Source: a virus
Length of the DNA stretch: 31,843 bases
Virus record (IMG/VR): IMGVR_UViG_3300037153_000341
Span: 1-31,843 of that record
Reading direction: 5' to 3' (one strand)
In this document: positions 27,095-31,843 of the stretch, piece after piece
How the letters are laid out: the number at the start of each line of letters is the position of its first letter
Position numbering within the stretch: the stretch's first letter is position 1
Program-made: the position numbers and the translations under genes
The notes under the pieces: model-generated
Seen by the model: the letters and a program-made list of their open reading frames with translations, nothing else
Databases searched by the model: none
What the model was told of the DNA's origin: nothing

Positions 27095-29827
27095 GTGGGC
27101 GACACGTCGAAGCTCGAGCGCAGCCTGAAGGACGCGCGCACGTCGACGCAACGTCTCGGCGGCTCGATGGGCCAGCTCCGCGTCGGCTTCGGGACGGTCG
27201 CGAAAGCAACGGCCGGCGTTGTCGGCCTCACGTCGGCGTTCAGTCTGTTGGGTGACGCCGTCCACGCGGGCATCTCGGAGTTCTCGGAGGCTGCGAAGGC
27301 GAACGCCGACCTGGACGCGGCGTTGAAGTCGACGCACGGAACGGCGAACGTCACCGCTGGCGAGATCGACGCGCTGTCGACGTCGCTGATGAACCTCTCG
27401 GGTGTCGACGACGAGGTGATCAAGGGCGGCGCGACGATGCTGCTCACGTTCCGAAACGTCCGGAACGAGGTCGGCGCCGGCAACGACATCTTCACCCAGG
27501 CGACGAAGGCGGCGCTCGACCTGAGCGTCCGCTTCAAAACAGACCTGGCCGGGTCGGCGAAGCAGCTCGGGAAGGCGTTGAACGACCCGGCGCGCGGTCT
27601 CACCGCGCTGCGGCGGATCGGCGTCTCGTTCTCGGACGCGCAGGCGAAGCAGATCAAACAGTGGGCCCAGCACGGCCAGATCTTGCGGGCGCAGAAGGCG
27701 ATCCTCCGTGAGCTCACGATCGAGACGGGCGGCACCGCGAAGGCGCTCGGGACGACGCTCGCCGGCAGGATCAACATCGTCCGCGAGAACGCGAAGAACC
27801 TCGCAGCCGAGGTGATCGGCGTCCTGACGCCGTCGTTCGAGCGGCTCGTCAAGCGCGCCGAAGCGTGGATCCAGAACGCCGACAACCAGAAGCGTGTCGT
27901 CGGCGCGGCGAAGGAGGCCGTCCGGATTTTCACCGGCGTTTTGAACACGCTCAAGGGCGCGCTCGACGACGTGAACCAGATCACCGGCTCGACGAAGGAC
28001 ACGATCAAGCTCTTCGTCGGCGTCTGGGCGGCGTTCAAGATCACGGCGTTGATCTCAAACCTTGGGCTCGTCGCCGGCGCCGTCAGCGGCATCGGCAAAC
28101 AGGCGACGGTCGCAACGGGCGAGGTGGGTGTCCTCCGCGGCGCGCTCCTCGGTCTGCCGACGCTGATCCCGGTCACGATCGCGGTCGCAGTCGAGATGCA
28201 CCGCGAGCAGATCCAGAAGGCGCTCGAGGGTGTGCCTGTGAGTCGGATCGACCGGGTCGGGCCGTTCCCGATCCCGACCGGTGCGATCGCGAAGGTGCTC
28301 GGCTTCAAGCCGTTCGAGGCGCTCGGCCTCGCCGGCGGCAAGGAGAAGCCGCCCGAGTTGCCGCCCGGCCTTACCCGCGGACGCGCCGCCGGCGGCTTGC
28401 CGGGTGGTATGGCGGCCCAGGTGATCGCCGGTCTCAAGAAGCAGGCGGACGACGCTCAGAAGATCGGGCCGGCGGCCGACAAGGCGGCGGCGGCTAGCAA
28501 GGGCGTGTCGCAGAAACTCCGGAACGCCTGGTTCGACAATGAGATCACGCGGGCGCTCACCCGCGTCGAAGGGATCCGGAGCATTCAGGGACAGATCTCG
28601 AGGTTGGAGGAGATCCGCCAGCTGATCCTGAAACGCGCCGCGGCGACGAAGGACGTGACCAGGGCGAACACGCTGGAGGACCAGGCGTTCCAGGTGTGGC
28701 TACAGCAGCGCGGGTTGCGCGACCAGTTGGCGCAGGAGGCGGCGTCGAAGGCGGAGGCGGCGCAGCAAGCGATGGCCGACGCGGCCGAGAAGGCAGCTGC
28801 GGCACGCGACGCCGCGACCCAGAAGATCACGGACGTCTTCGGGCTGAAACTGAGCCGGGCCGAGTTGACGAAGACGCTCGCCGACGACCTCGCCGTTCTC
28901 AAGGCGTGGGAGGCGTCGACCCGCCAGCGGATGACCGTCGTCGGCCGGACGCTCGAGCTGCAGCAGCAGCTCGTCGATATCCAGGGCCGGATCGCCGGCG
29001 TCGTCCAGCAGGAGAAGGACGCCGTCAGGGAGGCTGCTCGGGCGGAGCGGGAGAAGGCGGCCGCGGAACGGGAGAAGGCAAGGCAGGCGGCGGAGGCCGC
29101 GAAGGAGAAGGCGAAGGCGGCGGCGGAGGCCGCGAAGGAGAAGGCGCGGGCGGCGGCGGAGGCTGCCAAAGCCGCGGCAGAGGCGGCGCGGGAACGGGCG
29201 AAGGCGGCGGCGGAACGAGCGCGGGAGAGGACAGCGGCGAAACAGTTCGGCCTGCTCGGGTTCGGCCCGACCGGCGGCGAACGAATCCCCGGCGTGGAGG
29301 CGCTGAGAGGAAGGCTTGCCCAACTCCAGCAGAAGATGGCGGGCACGGCCACGCCGAAGATTCGCCAGCAGATCCTCCAGATCGGGAAGGTGCTGAGCGG
29401 TGCGTTCGGGAAGGTCGGCACGGACGTCCGGTCGAAGATCGACGAGATCATGGACGGCTGGGCCGACGCCCTGAACGAGGGCTCGAAGAAGCTCGACCTG
29501 ACGAAGTTCCACCGGCCGACGGCGTTCGGGGCGGCGGGCGCTCACCCGGCGGCGGTGGCTGCGATTGCCGGCGGCATCATCAGCGACGCCTACTACCCAG
29601 GTCGCGGCGGTAGGACGCCGCTGTGGAAGCTCGCCGGCATGACGAGGCCGCCTATCGGACCGTCGACGCCTCCGGGCCTTCGGGCCGTCCCCGGCGGGTT
29701 CGTGCCGGCGCCGATCACGATCAACGGCAACGTGAACCTCCACGGCGTCCAGTCCGTCTCGGAGCTCGAGCAGCAGCTGACGAAACGGCAGGTGGGGCGG
29801 GCGCACCTGCGGCGGGGCGCCCGCTAG
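27095..29827 (+). CDS. Tape measure protein
   Basis: A 910-residue, mostly helical protein. The N-terminus (GDTSKLERSLKDARTSTQRL; FGTVAKATAGVVGLTSAFSL) and the conserved stretch with TQATKAALDLSVRFKTDLAG and LGKALNDPARGLTALRRIGV are typical of tape measures. Residues about 645-720 are an Ala/Glu/Lys/Arg coiled coil with a 33-base DNA repeat. Length sets the tail length. The first canonical in-frame start is GTG 27095, which lacks a ribosome-binding site; the residues coded just upstream (ARTLVVSVV) look like part of the protein, so the true start may be further left. Confidence 0.9.
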   Translation: MGDTSKLERSLKDARTSTQRLGGSMGQLRVGFGTVAKATAGVVGLTSAFSLLGDAVHAGISEFSEAAKANADLDAALKSTHGTANVTAGEIDALSTSLMNLSGVDDEVIKGGATMLLTFRNVRNEVGAGNDIFTQATKAALDLSVRFKTDLAGSAKQLGKALNDPARGLTALRRIGVSFSDAQAKQIKQWAQHGQILRAQKAILRELTIETGGTAKALGTTLAGRINIVRENAKNLAAEVIGVLTPSFERLVKRAEAWIQNADNQKRVVGAAKEAVRIFTGVLNTLKGALDDVNQITGSTKDTIKLFVGVWAAFKITALISNLGLVAGAVSGIGKQATVATGEVGVLRGALLGLPTLIPVTIAVAVEMHREQIQKALEGVPVSRIDRVGPFPIPTGAIAKVLGFKPFEALGLAGGKEKPPELPPGLTRGRAAGGLPGGMAAQVIAGLKKQADDAQKIGPAADKAAAASKGVSQKLRNAWFDNEITRALTRVEGIRSIQGQISRLEEIRQLILKRAAATKDVTRANTLEDQAFQVWLQQRGLRDQLAQEAASKAEAAQQAMADAAEKAAAARDAATQKITDVFGLKLSRAELTKTLADDLAVLKAWEASTRQRMTVVGRTLELQQQLVDIQGRIAGVVQQEKDAVREAARAEREKAAAEREKARQAAEAAKEKAKAAAEAAKEKARAAAEAAKAAAEAARERAKAAAERARERTAAKQFGLLGFGPTGGERIPGVEALRGRLAQLQQKMAGTATPKIRQQILQIGKVLSGAFGKVGTDVRSKIDEIMDGWADALNEGSKKLDLTKFHRPTAFGAAGAHPAAVAAIAGGIISDAYYPGRGGRTPLWKLAGMTRPPIGPSTPPGLRAVPGGFVPAPITINGNVNLHGVQSVSELEQQLTKRQVGRAHLRRGAR
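29090..29146 (+). repeat. 33-bp-period repeat in the tape measure gene
   Basis: A 24-base unit (positions 29090-29113) recurs unchanged at 29123-29146, coding AEAAKEKA with 11-residue periodicity. Related imperfect copies flank it between 29040 and 29230, forming an alanine-rich coiled coil. Such repeats expand and contract and can change tail length. Confidence 0.7.
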
Positions 29828-29831
29828 GACG

Positions 29832-31244
29832 ATGGCCGTCCCCGACGGCCGCGTCCTCGTCGCGTTCGACGACCCGATGCTGACCTGGGACCCGACCTGG
29901 ACAGCGCTCGACCAGGACTACCCGAACCTCGTGACGTCGTATCAGATCGACCGTGGCCGCCAGTACGAGCTCGACCGGACCGACACCGGGCACGCGACCG
30001 TCGAGCTCGCCGACGTCGAAGGGGTCTTGGATCCAACGAACACCGCCGGCCCGTTTTACGGCGCCGACAGCACCGGCGCCCCCAGGATCGGCCCGTTGCG
30101 GCAGATCATGCTTCGCCGCTACAACCCTGTCTCCGACGTGTGGGAGACGCGGTTTCGCGGCTTCATCGACGGGCTCGACTACGCGCTCGACCCGACCCAG
30201 AAGCTGTGGCGCCTCACGATCCAGTGCGTCGACCTGTTCGAGGTGCTCGCCGCCGTGCAGATGTTCCCGAACGACTGGTCGGCGCCGGTGTCGGGCCGGT
30301 TCGGCGACGACCCCAATGTGGTCTCGGCCGAGCTCGCCGCTGCCGTCGCCGGGCAGGTCTGGTACGGCCCCGACCTGGCGGGCGAGACGATGGAAAGCCG
30401 GATCGAGAAGATCCTCGGCCAGGTCGGGATACCCGCCGGCTACCGGGTGACGTTCTCCGGCAACGTCACCGTCCAACCGCAGACGTATTCGCCGGGGGAA
30501 TCCCCGCTGAACGCCATTCAGGAGACGACCGACGCCGAATGGCCGGGAGTAGGTAATACGTACTGCGACAGGCACGGGCGGATCTGCACCCACGGCCGGC
30601 TGGCGAAATTTGACCCAGCCGGTGTTTTAGCCGGTGCGCTCCCCGGCGCCTGGGATTATCACGAGTTCAAAGCCGGCGACGGCTCCTACATCGCCTTGGA
30701 CCCCGCGCAGTACGCGCACGTGCGGGAGTTCGCGTTCAACCGCGGCCTGGCGAAGGTGATCAACCACGCCCTGGCGACGCCGGCCACCATCGAAGACGAC
30801 CAGGTTCCCGGCCAGCTCGTGATGGACGACGACTCGATCGGCCAGTACGGCTACCGCTCCTGGTCAGCCGAAAACCTTTTGACCTACGGCGGTCTGATCG
30901 GCCCCGTCTCGGCGCTCGAGGAGACGAAACGCTTCGCCACCTACTACGTGCAGAACTTCCGGATCCCGTTCAACCGTGTGTCTGCGCTCACGTTCCGGTC
31001 GATCCAGCCGGGCTCGGCGGGCGCCTCGGAGAACTGGCGCTTGCTCTGCCAGGTCGACGTTTCCGACACGGTCGAGGTGTACGTCGACGCGCCGCAGGGC
31101 GGCGGCTTCGTCGGCCCCGCCTACTTCGTCGAAGGCGTCCACGAGCAGGCGCAACCGTTGAACGAGCTCTACGACGACGTCACCCTCTCGCTCGACTTGT
31201 CGCCGCGCGCCTATTTCACCGAGAACCCGTGGGGGGACACGTGA
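29832..31244 (+). CDS. Minor tail protein (tail tip/hub)
   Basis: A 470-residue protein starting 4 bases after the tape measure stop. An N-terminal beta domain (VLVAFDDPMLTWDPTWTALD; RGRQYELDRTDTGHATVELA; DPTNTAGPFYG) leads to RRYNPVSDVWETRFRGFIDG and LWRLTIQCVDLFEVLAAVQM. This is the usual sequence of the minor tail protein after the tape measure in actinophages, likely the distal tail or hub. The C-terminal YVDAPQGGGFVGPAYFVEGV and HEQAQPLNELYDDVTLSLDL are also typical. Confidence 0.8.
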   Translation: MAVPDGRVLVAFDDPMLTWDPTWTALDQDYPNLVTSYQIDRGRQYELDRTDTGHATVELADVEGVLDPTNTAGPFYGADSTGAPRIGPLRQIMLRRYNPVSDVWETRFRGFIDGLDYALDPTQKLWRLTIQCVDLFEVLAAVQMFPNDWSAPVSGRFGDDPNVVSAELAAAVAGQVWYGPDLAGETMESRIEKILGQVGIPAGYRVTFSGNVTVQPQTYSPGESPLNAIQETTDAEWPGVGNTYCDRHGRICTHGRLAKFDPAGVLAGALPGAWDYHEFKAGDGSYIALDPAQYAHVREFAFNRGLAKVINHALATPATIEDDQVPGQLVMDDDSIGQYGYRSWSAENLLTYGGLIGPVSALEETKRFATYYVQNFRIPFNRVSALTFRSIQPGSAGASENWRLLCQVDVSDTVEVYVDAPQGGGFVGPAYFVEGVHEQAQPLNELYDDVTLSLDLSPRAYFTENPWGDT

Positions 31245-31768
31245 CCAAAGTCCAGCGGCCGATCATCCACGGCCGCGACCACGAACACGGTGGCGCCGAC
31301 CCGATCCGGATCGTCTGGGAATCCGTCGGCTCAGGTGGCGGCGCCTTCCCGTGGGGCTACTACACGTTCACCCGCAGCTTCACGTCGACCGACCTCGGGA
31401 TCCTTCGCTATCTGAGCTGGACGTTCGGCGGCGGCGACCCGCTCCTCTCGCTCGCCGACCCGACCCTCCCCGTCGTCGTCGACGCCGGGGTTTACACCTA
31501 CCTGATGACGGTCGGCCCGACAACGGCGCCAGGCTCGACCGGCCACGCCTACATGGAGCTCGTCGCGATGGGCTCGAGCGGCTTCGCGTTCGGCTGGACC
31601 GGCCACAGCTGGCAGCTGACGGAAGCGAGCATCAACTCGATCCAGGGTGACGCGACCTTCGTCACGCACCAGAACGCCGGCGACCTCTGCCGCGTCAACG
31701 TCAACCATGTCGCGGGGACGACGCCGATCACCTACTCCGGCCACTGCGTCGTCCAGAAGCTCGGCTGA
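31241..31768 (+). CDS. Minor tail protein with C1q-like beta domain
   Basis: A 175-residue protein from GTG in the previous stop. The start RPIIHGRDHEHGGADPIRIV is a His/Gly/Asp-rich signature common at the N-terminus of actinophage fibre or tip proteins. The remaining 140 residues (YYTFTRSFTSTDLGILRYLS; TLPVVVDAGVYTYLMTVGPT; HAYMELVAMGSSGFAFGWTG) form a beta sandwich like the C1q/TNF type. Likely receptor-binding or fibre-tip protein. The stop shares a base with the next ATG (TGATG). Confidence 0.65.
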   Translation: MTKVQRPIIHGRDHEHGGADPIRIVWESVGSGGGAFPWGYYTFTRSFTSTDLGILRYLSWTFGGGDPLLSLADPTLPVVVDAGVYTYLMTVGPTTAPGSTGHAYMELVAMGSSGFAFGWTGHSWQLTEASINSIQGDATFVTHQNAGDLCRVNVNHVAGTTPITYSGHCVVQKLG

Positions 31769-31843
31769 TGCCGGCGACGAAGTTCTCGAAGGTGAAGTGG
31801 GGTGACGGGCTCGCGGTCACCGACGAGGGCGGAGGTGTCATCC
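31768..31843 (+). CDS. N-terminus of a further tail protein, partial
   Basis: The frame begins MPATKFSKVKWGDGLAVTDE then GGGVI at the window edge. A K-V-K-W-G-D-x-L-x-V-T-D-E-G motif is a common start of small phage fibre-associated proteins. Only 25 residues are visible. Confidence 0.5.
   Translation, partial: MPATKFSKVKWGDGLAVTDEGGGVI

Noticed and set aside
28585-29806. Long minus-strand ORFs opposite the tape measure
   Set aside because: Shadow frames created by Ala/Lys/Glu repeat codons; no independent support.

Overview
The window is almost wall-to-wall genes of a temperate, long-tailed (siphovirus-type) actinobacteriophage. Nearly every gene lies on the + strand, most consecutive genes share ATGA or GTGA stop/start overlaps, GTG starts are common, and GC content is very high. 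The transglycosylase at 10849-11352 belongs to the resuscitation-promoting-factor type of Actinobacteria, so the host is inferred to be a high-GC actinobacterium. The heavy use of GAGCTC-rich codon pairs would fit Thermoleophilia, but that is only a guess.

Layout. 1-120: the 3' end of a lysis gene. 117-1024: a divergent regulatory pair (a leftward helix-turn-helix gene and a rightward XRE repressor-like gene) around an AT-rich control region. 1021-4437: a tightly coupled early operon with a VRR-NUC nuclease, small membrane and zinc-ribbon proteins, two excisionase-like HTH proteins and a tyrosine integrase. 4438-5045: a non-coding attachment region with a tRNA 3'-end core, phased direct repeats on both sides and a strong bidirectional terminator. 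5046-13400: a second rightward operon with an MT-A70 adenine methyltransferase, a RecT-like annealing protein, a replication-organiser-like protein, an HNH nuclease, an Rpf-like muralytic enzyme, a truncated DNA methyltransferase next to an N-terminally truncated Gp3-like protein, and many small Zn or HTH proteins. 13534-16077: an AT-hook protein, a collagen-like tail fibre and repeat proteins. 16094-31843: the packaging, head and tail module in standard order (HNH, small and large terminase, portal, HK97-type protease, capsid, connectors, tail tube, gp10-like protein, frameshifted tail chaperones, tape measure, minor tail proteins).

The structural module is interrupted by accessory cargo: a leftward two-TM membrane gene (20312-20485), a homing-type HNH (22396-22974), two glycosyltransferases (23469-25315) and a leftward zinc-finger ORF (25316-25483).

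The attachment site is internal, with phage genes on both sides. The left edge holds a lysis-gene tail, which would normally follow the tail genes at the right edge. The window is therefore best read as part of a free, probably circularly permuted phage genome rather than an integrated prophage. No defence island or CRISPR array is visible. The most unusual structures are the 11-bp-phased attP repeats, a perfect 32-bp palindrome sitting where a conserved gene changes frame, the MTase/Gp3-like deletion scar, and the glycosyltransferase pair.
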